Part shown: positions 23,809-32,014 of the stretch, piece by piece
Layout of the letters: each line of letters opens with the position of its first letter
How positions within the stretch are numbered: position 1 is the first letter of the stretch
Source of the DNA: JACPFV01 sp038043245
Lineage (GTDB): Bacteria; Pseudomonadota; Gammaproteobacteria; Nevskiales; Nevskiaceae
Direction: 5' to 3'
Assembly (NCBI GenBank): GCA_038043245.1
Contig: JBBTCH010000003.1
Coordinates: forward strand, 1 to 64,000
DNA: 64,000 nt
Translations under genes and position numbers: made by a program
Notes under the pieces: generated by a model
What the model was told of the DNA's origin: nothing
What the model saw: the letters and a program-made list of their open reading frames with translations, nothing else
Database searches by the model: none

Positions 23809-25839
23809 TTACAGAAGCGGCACCAGCAACAGCGCCACGATGTTGATGATCTTGATCAGCGGGTTGATCGCCGGGCCGGCAGTGTCCTTGTAGGGATCGC
23901 CGACGGTGTCGCCGGTGACCGCGGCCTTGTGGGCCTCGGAACCCTTGCCGCCATGGTGGCCTTCTTCGATGTACTTCTTGGCGTTGTCCCAGGCACCGCC
24001 GCCGGTGCACATGGAGATGGCGACGAACAGGCCGGTGACGATGGTGCCCATCAGCAGGCCGCCGAGCGCGTCAGGGCCGAGGAACACGCCAACGAGGATC
24101 GGGATGAACAGCGGCAGCAACGACGGCACGATCATCTCGCGGATCGCGGCCTTGGTCAGCAGGTCCACCGCCGCGCCGTATTCGGGCTTGCCGGTGCCTT
24201 CCATGATGCCCTTGATCTCGCGGAACTGACGACGCACTTCGATCACCACCGCACCGGCCGCGCGACCCACCGCCTGCATGGCGAAGGCGCCGAACAGGTA
24301 GGGGATCATGCCGCCGATGAGCAGGCCGATGACCACATCGGGGTTGTCGATCGAGAAGTTCACCTGCGCGCCGGATTCCTGCAGCTTGTGCGCGTAATCG
24401 GCGAACAGCACCAGCGCGGCCAGACCGGCTGAACCGATGGCGTAGCCCTTGGTGACAGCCTTGGTCGTGTTGCCGACGGCGTCGAGCGCGTCGGTGGTCT
24501 TGCGGATCGACTTGTCCATGCCCGACATCTCGGCGATACCGCCGGCGTTGTCGGTGATCGGACCGTAGGCGTCGAGCGCGACGATCACGCCCGCCATCGA
24601 CAGCATCGAGGTCGCGGCGATGGCGATGCCGTAGAGACCGGCCGTGTCGTAGCAGCCGTAGATCGCGGCGGCAACCACCAGCACCGGCGCAGCGGTGGAC
24701 TTCATCGAGACCGCAAGGCCGGCGATGACGTTGGTGCCGTGGCCGGTCTCCGAGGCCTTGGCAACCTGCTGCACAGGGCCGTATTCGGTGGCGGTGTAGT
24801 ACTCGGTGATGACCACCATCGCGGCGGTCAACACCAGGCCGATCATCGCGCAGTAGAACAGCGGCATGCCGACCGAGGCTTCAAACAGCGCGCCAGTGAC
24901 AAAATAAAACGCGATGGCCGCGAGACCACCGGCGACGGCGAGGCCGCGGTACAGCGCGTTCATGATCTTGCCGCCGTCGCGCGCCTTCACGAAGAAGGTG
25001 CCGATGATGGAAGCCGGGATCGACACCGCGCCGAGCAGCAGCGGATACATCGCACCGGCCCAGCCGTAGGTGGCGTAGGAGATGCCGGCGATCAGCATCG
25101 AAGCGATGACGGTGACGGCGTAGGTCTCAAACAGGTCCGCGGCCATGCCGGCGCAGTCGCCGACGTTGTCGCCGACGTTGTCGGCGATCACCGCCGGGTT
25201 GCGCGGGTCGTCCTCGGGGATGCCGGCCTCGACCTTGCCCACCAGATCGGCGCCGACGTCGGCGCCCTTGGTGAAGATGCCGCCGCCGAGACGCGCGAAG
25301 ATCGAGATCAGCGAGGAACCGAAGGCCAGACCGATCATCGGCTGCAGCGCGGCGTTGAGCGCTTCCTTGCTCGGCTCGCCCTGCATGACGACCATGAAGT
25401 AACCGGCGACGCCGAGCAGGCCCAGACCGACGACCAGCATGCCGGTGATGGCGCCGCCCTTGAAGCTGACGTTGAGCGCTTCGTTGAGGCTCACGGTGGC
25501 GGCCTGCGCGGTGCGCACGTTGGCGCGCACCGAGACGAACATGCCGATGAAGCCGGCCACGCCTGACAGTACCGCACCGATGCCGAAGCCGATGGCGGTC
25601 GGCCAGCCCAGCGCCGGCACGAAGCCGATGACCAGGAACAGCGCAACACCGACCATGGCGATGGTGGTGTATTGACGGCGCAGATAGGCGCCGGCGCCTT
25701 CCTGAATCGCGGCGGCGATGGCCTGCATTTTTTCGTTGCCGGCGGGCTTGCCGACGATCCAGCGTGCGACGACCGCGCCGTAAACAATCGCGGCCGCAGC
25801 GCATGCCAGCGCAATGCAAAGTGCGTTTTCAACCAACAT
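23809..25839 (-). CDS. hppA: Membrane-bound proton-pumping pyrophosphatase, K+-independent type
   Basis: A 676-residue polytopic enzyme (about 16 helices) that couples PPi hydrolysis to H+ export. The substrate loop DVGADLVGKVE and the downstream DNVGDNVGDCAGMAAD block are intact. The stretch GNTTKAVTKGYAIGSAGLAAL has Lys where K+-dependent enzymes have Ala, which marks the K+-independent H+-pumping class. The gene stands alone on the minus strand between the terminator and the HxlR gene. Together with ppa and PPi-PFK it suggests PPi is used as an energy currency. Confidence 0.96.
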   Translation of the reverse strand: MLVENALCIALACAAAAIVYGAVVARWIVGKPAGNEKMQAIAAAIQEGAGAYLRRQYTTIAMVGVALFLVIGFVPALGWPTAIGFGIGAVLSGVAGFIGMFVSVRANVRTAQAATVSLNEALNVSFKGGAITGMLVVGLGLLGVAGYFMVVMQGEPSKEALNAALQPMIGLAFGSSLISIFARLGGGIFTKGADVGADLVGKVEAGIPEDDPRNPAVIADNVGDNVGDCAGMAADLFETYAVTVIASMLIAGISYATYGWAGAMYPLLLGAVSIPASIIGTFFVKARDGGKIMNALYRGLAVAGGLAAIAFYFVTGALFEASVGMPLFYCAMIGLVLTAAMVVITEYYTATEYGPVQQVAKASETGHGTNVIAGLAVSMKSTAAPVLVVAAAIYGCYDTAGLYGIAIAATSMLSMAGVIVALDAYGPITDNAGGIAEMSGMDKSIRKTTDALDAVGNTTKAVTKGYAIGSAGLAALVLFADYAHKLQESGAQVNFSIDNPDVVIGLLIGGMIPYLFGAFAMQAVGRAAGAVVIEVRRQFREIKGIMEGTGKPEYGAAVDLLTKAAIREMIVPSLLPLFIPILVGVFLGPDALGGLLMGTIVTGLFVAISMCTGGGAWDNAKKYIEEGHHGGKGSEAHKAAVTGDTVGDPYKDTAGPAINPLIKIINIVALLLVPLL

Positions 25840-25984
25840 GGTGTTCCCCTGTGGAATGATGATTTTGATCTTGATTTGGCGCGATTCGTCCCCGGGGGGC
25901 CGTCGCGGCGCGGCGATTCTAACGACTATTTGCCCGTCTCGAAAGGCGGGGCGAGGGCGAGGGCGAGGCGATGCGGCCGGGCGG

Positions 25985-26308
25985 TCAGCGGGCGTCGACC
26001 CATTTTTCGGCCCAGACCGACAGCGCCTTGACCACAGGCGCCAGCGCCCGGCCCTTGGCGGTCAGCCGGTATTCGACCCGCACCGGTTTTTCCGGGATGA
26101 CGGTGCGCACGATGATGGCTTCTGCCTCGAATTCTTTGAGGCGCTGCGACAGCATGCGGCCGGTGAGATCGGGGATGGCGGTCTCGATCTCGCCAAAGCG
26201 GGTGGCACCGCCCAGCATTACCTGCAGGATGGCGCCGCTCCAGCGCGCGCCGACAATCTCTACCGCACGGTGGTAGCGCGGGCAGCACTGAATGGAAGTG
26301 TCGATCAT
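25985..26308 (-). CDS. HxlR family transcriptional regulator
   Basis: A 107-residue winged-helix regulator. The N-terminal CPRYHRAVEIVGARWSGAIL keeps the HxlR pattern of a Cys followed by a helix with GxRWxxxIL; the recognition helix and wing lie in TGRMLSQRLKEFEAEAIIVR. A near-N-terminal pair of Cys residues (Cys8, Cys9) could sense redox or electrophilic stress, as known for some members. It is divergent from yceI, with a 31-bp palindrome between them. It probably controls yceI and the cytochrome b561-YceI gene, and itself. Confidence 0.9.
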   Translation of the reverse strand: MIDTSIQCCPRYHRAVEIVGARWSGAILQVMLGGATRFGEIETAIPDLTGRMLSQRLKEFEAEAIIVRTVIPEKPVRVEYRLTAKGRALAPVVKALSVWAEKWVDAR

Positions 26309-26350
26309 GGCGGGTTTCCCCAGTCTAGCGGTGGACTTGACACGTACAAT

Positions 26351-26381
26351 TTACTAATACATAGTTACTATACATTAGTAA
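26351..26381. promoter_or_regulatory. 31-bp palindromic operator (HxlR site)
   Basis: TTACTAAT-AC-ATAGT-T-ACTAT-AC-ATTAGTAA is symmetrical apart from two AC steps and the centre. A TTGACA box at 26337-26342 lies just upstream and the likely -10 (near 26360) falls inside it, so bound regulator would block polymerase on the yceI side. TACT-rich palindromes of this kind are typical HxlR-family sites. It is much more AT-rich than the surroundings. Confidence 0.8.
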
Positions 26382-26441
26382 GTTAATACCTGCCGTCACG
26401 TCCCCAGACTACGATTGAACAACCCGACCGGAGCCCATCCC

Positions 26442-27098
26442 ATGAAATCGTCACTCGTCACACTAGCCGCCCTCACCGCGTTCACACTGGCCGCCTGCTC
26501 AAAGGCGCCCGCACCTGCGTCCGCTGCCATTTCTGCGCCTGCCGGCACCTATGAGCTCGACCCCTACCATTCGAGCGTCAGCTTTGGAATCAACCATATC
26601 GGGCTGTCCAACTACATCGCGCGGTTCACCGGCTACAAGGCCACACTCAAGCTCGATCCGGCGAATCTCCCGGCCTCGTCGGTGACGGTGACGATTGACC
26701 CCGCTTCGGTGCGCACGGATTTCTCCGGCGACTATCCGGCCACGCACAAGGGCACGCCTTACAAGACTTTCGACGAAGCGCTGGCGCAGGACGCCAAGTT
26801 TTTGAACGCCGGAAAATATCCGTCCATCGCCTTCAAATCCACCAAGGTCGAGCAGCTCGCACCGGGCAAACTCAAGATCAGCGGCGACCTGACTTTCCTC
26901 GGTAAAACCCTGCCGGTGACGCTGGACGGCAGTGTGGTCGGCTCGGTGGCTGCGCATCCGTTCACCCAGAAGGGTGCACTCGGGTTCTCGGCGACGACGA
27001 CGATCAAGCGTTCGGAATTCGGCATGACTGAATACCTGAAGATGCTCGGCGATGACGTCACCATCCGTTTCGAGGGTGAATTCCATCAAGCAGGCTGA
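26442..27098 (+). CDS. yceI: YceI family lipoprotein (lipocalin-like)
   Basis: A 218-residue protein starting at ATG 26442 (an in-frame TTG at 26415 is ignored). The signal peptide ends LAACS (Cys18 lipobox), so unlike E. coli YceI it is a lipoprotein. The YceI beta-barrel spans about 35-217, with TYELDPYHSSVSFGINHIG at the start and the C-terminal RSEFGMTEYLKMLGDDVTI. YceI domains bind isoprenoid quinone-like lipids. It overlaps the b561-YceI gene, mirroring the yceI-yceJ pairing of enterobacteria, and lies behind the HxlR operator. Confidence 0.9.
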   Translation: MKSSLVTLAALTAFTLAACSKAPAPASAAISAPAGTYELDPYHSSVSFGINHIGLSNYIARFTGYKATLKLDPANLPASSVTVTIDPASVRTDFSGDYPATHKGTPYKTFDEALAQDAKFLNAGKYPSIAFKSTKVEQLAPGKLKISGDLTFLGKTLPVTLDGSVVGSVAAHPFTQKGALGFSATTTIKRSEFGMTEYLKMLGDDVTIRFEGEFHQAG

Positions 27099-28266
27099 AC
27101 GTTACACCGCGGTCGCCATCGCCCTGCATTGGGCGATCGCGGCCGCGATCATCGGCAACTTCGCGCTCGGCTGGTGGATGCATGAGGCGATCGAAGTCGC
27201 CGAAACCCAGGCGCGCGCGATCACCGCGTTTCAGTTGCACAAATCGCTGGGACTGACGGTCCTGGCGTTGAGCCTGCTGCGTCTGGCTTGGCGCTGGATG
27301 AATCCGCCGCCCGCGTTGCCCGCGGGCATGGCGGCGTGGGAGCGATCGGTGGCGCAGGCTACACACGTCATCTTCTACGGGCTGATGATCGGCGTGCCTT
27401 TGACAGGCTGGCTGCTGGTGTCCGCGCAATGGAGCGATGGCAAGCCGCTGAACGTGCCGACGCTGTGGTTCGGGCAGTTCGAGGTCCCTCATCTGCTCGG
27501 GCTGAGCGAGCTGACCAATGAGGCTCGCGCCCGCTGGGCCGAGGGCGCGGGCGAGGCGCACGAATGGCTGGCATTCGCCACCGCGGGTCTGCTGGCGCTG
27601 CATGTCGGCGCCGCGCTCAAGCATCACTTCATCGTCCGCGACGACGTGCTCATGCGCATGGCGCCCAAAGCGGGTCTGGGGGTCGCCGTTATGGTGTTGG
27701 CCCTGATCGCGTGGCTGTTCCTGAAGCCCGCGGCTTCTGCCGTAGAAAAGGACGAAATCACCAGCAGCGCCGGCAGCAACTGGATCGTGGATGCGACGAC
27801 CAGCGCCGTTCATTTTTCCGGCACTCACGCGGGTGTGCCATTCCGCGGGCGCTTCAGTCGCTGGCAGGCGGACATCCGTTTCGATCCCGCCGACCTCATG
27901 CATTCGCAGATCGGCGGCACGTTCGAGACCGCCTCCGCCAGCGACGGCGTGGTGTTGCACGACGAATCCCTGCCGCAGAAGGAATGGTTCGATGTCGAGC
28001 GCCATCCGGCCGCGAGCTTCCGCAGCACGCGCATCACATCCGACACCGTGGACGGCGTGCTGACCATCAAAGGTCATGCGCTGCCAGTGACGCTGGCCTT
28101 ATCGGTGGCTGGCGATTCGATGACGCTCAACGGTCGCTTCGAGGTGGACCGCGCTGCGGCCGACCTCGGCATGGAGTCCGATCCGGAAGGTCAGTATGTC
28201 TCGCGCAAAATCACGGTCGAAGTGCGTATCGAGGCAACGCGCAATGTGTTATTCCGAACGCAGTGA
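27076..28266 (+). CDS. Cytochrome b561 fused to a YceI domain
   Basis: About 396 residues. Residues to about 225 form a four-helix cytochrome b561 (YceJ-like) with heme-ligand candidates in ALHWAI, FQLHKSLG, AHEWLAF and LHVGAALKHHF. After a linker (residues about 226-240) a YceI domain follows to the end (NWIVDATTSAVHFSGTHAG to EGQYVSRKITVEVRI). Start could be GTG 27076 or ATG 27052; both overlap yceI, so translation is coupled. The last residues and stop lie inside a dispersed palindrome. Likely a quinone- or superoxide-linked membrane redox unit with its lipid-binding partner attached. Confidence 0.88.
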   Translation: MNSIKQAERYTAVAIALHWAIAAAIIGNFALGWWMHEAIEVAETQARAITAFQLHKSLGLTVLALSLLRLAWRWMNPPPALPAGMAAWERSVAQATHVIFYGLMIGVPLTGWLLVSAQWSDGKPLNVPTLWFGQFEVPHLLGLSELTNEARARWAEGAGEAHEWLAFATAGLLALHVGAALKHHFIVRDDVLMRMAPKAGLGVAVMVLALIAWLFLKPAASAVEKDEITSSAGSNWIVDATTSAVHFSGTHAGVPFRGRFSRWQADIRFDPADLMHSQIGGTFETASASDGVVLHDESLPQKEWFDVERHPAASFRSTRITSDTVDGVLTIKGHALPVTLALSVAGDSMTLNGRFEVDRAAADLGMESDPEGQYVSRKITVEVRIEATRNVLFRTQ

Positions 28267-28315
28267 GGAATCTCGCTTTTTAGGGGGCAGATCCCTCGCA
28301 TTCGCTCGGGATGAC
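28248..28315. repeat. Dispersed palindrome, second copy
   Basis: Left arm starts GTTATTCCGAACGCAGTGAG, right arm ends CATTCGCTCGGGATGAC; they pair around a 15-bp centre. It shares its consensus with the palindrome at 10699-10754. The left arm contains the final codons and TGA of the cytochrome b561-YceI gene, so the repeat was inserted at, or forms, that gene's 3' end. Confidence 0.82.
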
Positions 28316-28335
28316 ACCGAACGGTGTCATTTTTT
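28311..28335. terminator. Bidirectional terminator between b561-YceI and pfp
   Basis: ATGACACCG / CGGTGTCAT forms a nine-pair stem with an AA loop, followed by TTTTT. The pfp stop codon lies inside the right arm. It separates two convergent genes and abuts the palindrome upstream. Confidence 0.85.
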
Positions 28336-29589
28336 CAATTCAAACGGCGGGCACTTCTTCGTCACTGGCGCGTTCTTCAGCACGACATAACGCGGAAGAC
28401 CATTGAGATAAGGCGGCGGTTCTTCGCCCTGGATCAATGGCGCGAGGTATTGGCGGCACTTGTCGGTGATGTGGAACCCGTCCTCGCTGATGAAATCGCG
28501 CGGCATTTTCTTTTCGACGTTGGCGACTTTATCCAGCGGCGCGTCGCCGACGTCCCACACGTAGGGCGAATCAGACTTTCGAACGATGCTGGCCATGACG
28601 CCGGATTTACCCGCCAGCGCCAGTTCGACCGCGTGCTTGCCGACGGCGTAAGACTGGTCGAGATCGGTTTTGCTGGCGATGTGACGCGCAGCGCGCATCA
28701 GGTAGTCGGCGACCGCCCAGTGGTATTTGAGGCCGAGCTTGTCCTTCAAGAGTTTCGCCAGCAGCGGCGCGAGGCCACCGAGCTGGGCGTGGCCGAACGC
28801 ATCCTTGCCGCCGGCTTCGGAGAGAAACTCACCCGACGGCGCATGCAGGCCTTCGCTGGCGACGATGGTGCACCAGCCGACTTTCTTCACCGTGGCGTCC
28901 ACCTTGGCGAGGAACTTCGCCTCGTCGAACACGATCTCGGGGAACAAAATCACCTGCGGGCCGTCGCCGTCTTTTTCCGCGGCGAGGCCACCGGCGGCGG
29001 CGGTCCAGCCGGCGTGACGGCCCATGACTTCGAGGATGAACACCTTGGTCGAGGTCTTGGCCATCGAGGCCAGATCGAATCCCGCCTCGCGGATCGAGAC
29101 CGCGGTGTATTTCGCCACCGAGCCGAAGCCGGGGCAGGTGTCGGTCAGCGGCAGGTCGTTGTCCATGGTCTTGGGCACATGGATGGCCTGGATCGGATAG
29201 CCCATCTTCTCGCTGATCTGCGAGACCTTGAGGCAGGTATCGGCCGAATCGCCGCCGCCGTTGTAGAAGAAGTAGCCGATGTCGTGCGCCTTGAACACCT
29301 GGATCAGGCGCTCGTATTCGGCCTGGTTCTTGTCGAAGCCCTTGAGCTTGTAGCGGCAGGAGCCGAAAGCGCCAGCCGGCGTGTGGCGCAGCGCGGCGAT
29401 GTTCTCGGCGGATTCGAGCGAGGTGTCGATCAGGTCTTCGGTCAGCGCGCCGATGATGCCGTTGCGCCCGGCCAGAACCTTGCCGATCTTGTCGGGGTGT
29501 TTGCGCGCGGTCTCGATGACGCCCTGTGCCGAAGTATTGATGACGGCGGTCACTCCACCGGATTGGGCATAGAAGGCGTTTTTAGACAT
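28327..29589 (-). CDS. pfp: PPi-dependent 6-phosphofructokinase
   Basis: A 420-residue phosphofructokinase that phosphorylates fructose-6-phosphate reversibly with PPi. Donor specificity is read from FYNGGGDSADT, where Asp occupies the position that is Gly in ATP enzymes, and from PKTMDNDLP, where Lys precedes the catalytic TMDND. ATG at 29589 is used because a GGGGAT site lies 5 bp upstream; the longer frame to 29610 adds seven unlikely residues. Size and sequence fit the clade of about 420-aa proteobacterial PPi-PFKs. It is the third PPi-linked enzyme in the window. Confidence 0.92.
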   Translation of the reverse strand: MSKNAFYAQSGGVTAVINTSAQGVIETARKHPDKIGKVLAGRNGIIGALTEDLIDTSLESAENIAALRHTPAGAFGSCRYKLKGFDKNQAEYERLIQVFKAHDIGYFFYNGGGDSADTCLKVSQISEKMGYPIQAIHVPKTMDNDLPLTDTCPGFGSVAKYTAVSIREAGFDLASMAKTSTKVFILEVMGRHAGWTAAAGGLAAEKDGDGPQVILFPEIVFDEAKFLAKVDATVKKVGWCTIVASEGLHAPSGEFLSEAGGKDAFGHAQLGGLAPLLAKLLKDKLGLKYHWAVADYLMRAARHIASKTDLDQSYAVGKHAVELALAGKSGVMASIVRKSDSPYVWDVGDAPLDKVANVEKKMPRDFISEDGFHITDKCRQYLAPLIQGEEPPPYLNGLPRYVVLKNAPVTKKCPPFELKK

Positions 29590-29701
29590 GACATCCCCTG
29601 AGAGGCGCAAATTATAGAGTGGGGCTTCGCTTCATTGACGCTTATGCAAGCCAGCGGTTAAGGTTCCCGCTCCAAAAAAACGCGGTTCAGGGGATTCTTC
29701 G

Positions 29702-30250
29702 ATGCGATTGGTATTGGTTGGCGCGCCCGGCTCCGGCAAGGGCACGCAGGGCGAGAAGCTGGTCGCTCATTTCAAGATTCCAAAGATTTCTACGGGCGAC
29801 CTGTTGCGCGCGGCGGTGGCTGCGGGTACCTCGCTGGGTAAAAAAGCCAAAGCGGCGATGGACGCCGGCGAGCTGGTGGCGGATGACATCGTCATCGGCA
29901 TGGCCGCCGAGCGTCTGGCTGCGCCCGACACCAAGAACGGATTCATCTTCGACGGCTTTCCGCGCTCGATCGCGCAGGCCGAGGCACTGGATACGCTGCT
30001 GGGCAAGTCGCAGCAGCCCTTGCAGAAAGTCGTCCACCTCGACGTGCCGAATGAGGAGATCGTCAAGCGCATGATGGCGCGCGGCCGCGCTGACGATAAC
30101 GAGACGGTGATCCGCAATCGCCTTTCGGTGTATTCCGCGCAGACACAGCCGCTGCTGGAGTACTACGGCAAACAAGGCAAGCGGGTGACGGTGAAGGGTG
30201 ACGGTTCGCTGGAAGAAATTTTTAACCGGATACTCAGCACGCTTAAATAA
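29702..30250 (+). CDS. adk: Adenylate kinase, short form
   Basis: A 182-residue enzyme balancing ATP, ADP and AMP. The P-loop GAPGSGKGTQ, the AMP site ISTGDLLRAAV and the motif FDGFPRS are intact. The LID is the short form (RGRADDNETVIRNRL) without the zinc-type insertion of the 215-aa enzymes. It stands alone on the plus strand, divergent from pfp, and is followed closely by a palindromic element. Confidence 0.96.
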   Translation: MRLVLVGAPGSGKGTQGEKLVAHFKIPKISTGDLLRAAVAAGTSLGKKAKAAMDAGELVADDIVIGMAAERLAAPDTKNGFIFDGFPRSIAQAEALDTLLGKSQQPLQKVVHLDVPNEEIVKRMMARGRADDNETVIRNRLSVYSAQTQPLLEYYGKQGKRVTVKGDGSLEEIFNRILSTLK

Positions 30251-30254
30251 ATCC

Positions 30255-30349
30255 CCGTTCGCCCTGAGTGCGCGACGTCAGTCGCGTGTATCGAAGGGCG
30301 ACACCGTTCATGGTTCGATACGCGCTCACGCACTACTCACCACGAACGG
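30255..30349. repeat. 95-bp inverted-repeat element at the rnd 3' end
   Basis: The ends CCGTTCG and CGAACGG are inverted, and inner parts (TATCGAAGGGCGACACCGTTC and GTTCATGGTTCGATA) pair partly again. Its right end encodes the last codons and stop of rnd (TVRGE, then TAG on the minus strand). Elements with CCGTTCG...CGAAGGG and TTCGATACG...CACGAACGG are common in GC-rich proteobacteria. It fills the whole gap between convergent adk and rnd and may serve as their terminator. Confidence 0.8.
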
Positions 30350-31421
30350 TTTTCAGTAATTCCCCACCAATCACCTCGCGGCGCCAACCCAGCAGCAGCT
30401 CACTGGTTTCGCCGCGCACCAGCGCCTCGATGTCACTGCGCGTCGCCAGCAGCGGAGCGCCGACCCCCAATTCCCCTGCCTTGGCCTGAATCCGTGCGCT
30501 CAGATTGCCGATGAGATTTTTCTGCGCGCCGCTCCAGCCGGTTTCGGATTTCAATGGCGTGGTTTCGATGACCGGCGCATTCAGCAATTCGAGCCAGATC
30601 GCGGCGTAGCGTTCCATTTGCTTGGGCGTGGGCGATAGCGCCCGAAGCTCGTCGGGCGTGCGTGGGCAGCGGGTCGCCAGTGCGTACAGCAGTTCGTCCT
30701 CGGCAATCCAGCGTCGCGGCCGGTTGCGCTCGACGGCGGTTTTCTCGCGCCATGCTGCAAGGCGGGCGGCGCGATGCTGGGCTGCGATGTCGAGGCGCGC
30801 CAGCCCCTTCAAGCGCTGCCAGGCCGCGCCCGGATTCGGTTGGTAGCGCGCGGTCTGCGCCTGTCTTGCGCAGTCCTCGATCAGCCAGTCCAGCCGGCCT
30901 CGCGCCGCCAGCGCATCACGCAGCGCGGGGTAAAGCGCGGCGAGGTAGCGCACATCGTCGGCGGCATAGCGCAGCGCACCTTCGGGCAGGGGCCGTCGGG
31001 TCCAGTCGAGCCGGGTGAATTCCTTGCCCAGTTTTACGCCGAGACGTTTTTCCACCAGTGCGGCGTAACCCATCTGCTCGGCTTCACCGAGCAGCGCCGC
31101 GGCGACTTGCGTGTCGAATAGCGGCGCGGGGCATTCCCCGGCCAGCGTGGTCAGCACTTCGAGATCCTGCGATGCCGAGTGAAACACTTTGAGGAGATCC
31201 GGGTTGCGCAGCAGGGCGACCAGCGGAGCGCTGTCCACCGTCTGCACGTCCACGCAAACGGGCACGCCGCCGTCGCTGACCTGGATCAGCGCCAGCTTGG
31301 GGAAGTAGGTGTCCTCACGCAGGAATTCAGTGTCGAGCGCCAGCCAGTCACATTGGCTCCAGCGTTTCAGGTGTGTTGCCAGTTCAGCATCGCTGTGCAC
31401 ATAAATGTATTCGCTAGTCAT
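30333..31421 (-). CDS. rnd: Ribonuclease D
   Basis: A 362-residue 3'-5' exoribonuclease for tRNA maturation. The DEDD exonuclease domain (about 1-175) shows LALDTEFLRE (Asp, Glu), then FHSASQDLEVL (Asp) and YAADDVRYLAALY (Tyr and Asp of the DEDDy class). An HRDC domain follows (about 215-295). Length fits E. coli Rnd (375 aa). Its 3' end lies in a repeat element that supplies the final codons. Divergent from the membrane gene at 31460. Confidence 0.94.
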   Translation of the reverse strand: MTSEYIYVHSDAELATHLKRWSQCDWLALDTEFLREDTYFPKLALIQVSDGGVPVCVDVQTVDSAPLVALLRNPDLLKVFHSASQDLEVLTTLAGECPAPLFDTQVAAALLGEAEQMGYAALVEKRLGVKLGKEFTRLDWTRRPLPEGALRYAADDVRYLAALYPALRDALAARGRLDWLIEDCARQAQTARYQPNPGAAWQRLKGLARLDIAAQHRAARLAAWREKTAVERNRPRRWIAEDELLYALATRCPRTPDELRALSPTPKQMERYAAIWLELLNAPVIETTPLKSETGWSGAQKNLIGNLSARIQAKAGELGVGAPLLATRSDIEALVRGETSELLLGWRREVIGGELLKTVRGE

Positions 31422-31459
31422 GCCGACTAGAATATCCGCTCTTCCATTGTTCTCACGCC

Positions 31460-32014
31460 ATGTTCGCGCAAGCAGCGACGATCACGCTGCGGATTCTTGG
31501 CTTCAAGGCCGGGCCGCAGGATTTCCCTTACTCGCCTCAGTTGGTGCAGGCGCTGCCGCCACTGACGATTCTGGTGAGCTATTTCGAATACGGATTCACC
31601 TTGCCGCCGATGGTGGCATTTGCGCAGGCGGTGGCTTCGGTCGCCGCGCTGGCATTCTTTACCCATCAGCTGCTGCGGTTGCGCTCCCTGACCGCACGTT
31701 TCCAGCAGACTTTCAGCGCACTGCTGGCGACCAGCATCGTCCTGACGCTGCTGCTGTTGCCCGCGGTAGCGATCCTGGCGCCCAGCGTGCAGCAGATCGC
31801 TGCCAACCCGGACCTGCTCGGCAAGCTTGAAGTTCCTGCGTTGCCAACCCTGCTCGCTGCGTTCCTGTCGCTGTGGAACCTGGCGGTGTCGGCGCACATC
31901 TACCGGCATGCGCTGAACATCGGCCCCGGTGTGTCGGTGGCCACTGCGCTGATGGGCGCGGTGTTCATCACCGCATTCGCTGCGCTTGCGGGTGGGCTCG
32001 TAGGGAGTGCTTGA
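31460..32014 (+). CDS. Small integral membrane protein upstream of mpl
   Basis: A 184-residue protein with four hydrophobic segments (near 27-47, 51-70, 85-110 and 155-180). An early LRILGFKAGPQDFPYSP block precedes the first helix. The stop overlaps the mpl start (TGATG), so the two are translated together. The family resembles conserved membrane proteins without a named function; a role near the cell wall is suggested only by its partner mpl. Confidence 0.75.
   Translation: MFAQAATITLRILGFKAGPQDFPYSPQLVQALPPLTILVSYFEYGFTLPPMVAFAQAVASVAALAFFTHQLLRLRSLTARFQQTFSALLATSIVLTLLLLPAVAILAPSVQQIAANPDLLGKLEVPALPTLLAAFLSLWNLAVSAHIYRHALNIGPGVSVATALMGAVFITAFAALAGGLVGSA

Noticed and set aside
28324..29601. 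425-codon plus-strand frame opposite pfp
   Set aside because: pfp has all catalytic motifs; the opposite frame has no recognisable domain.
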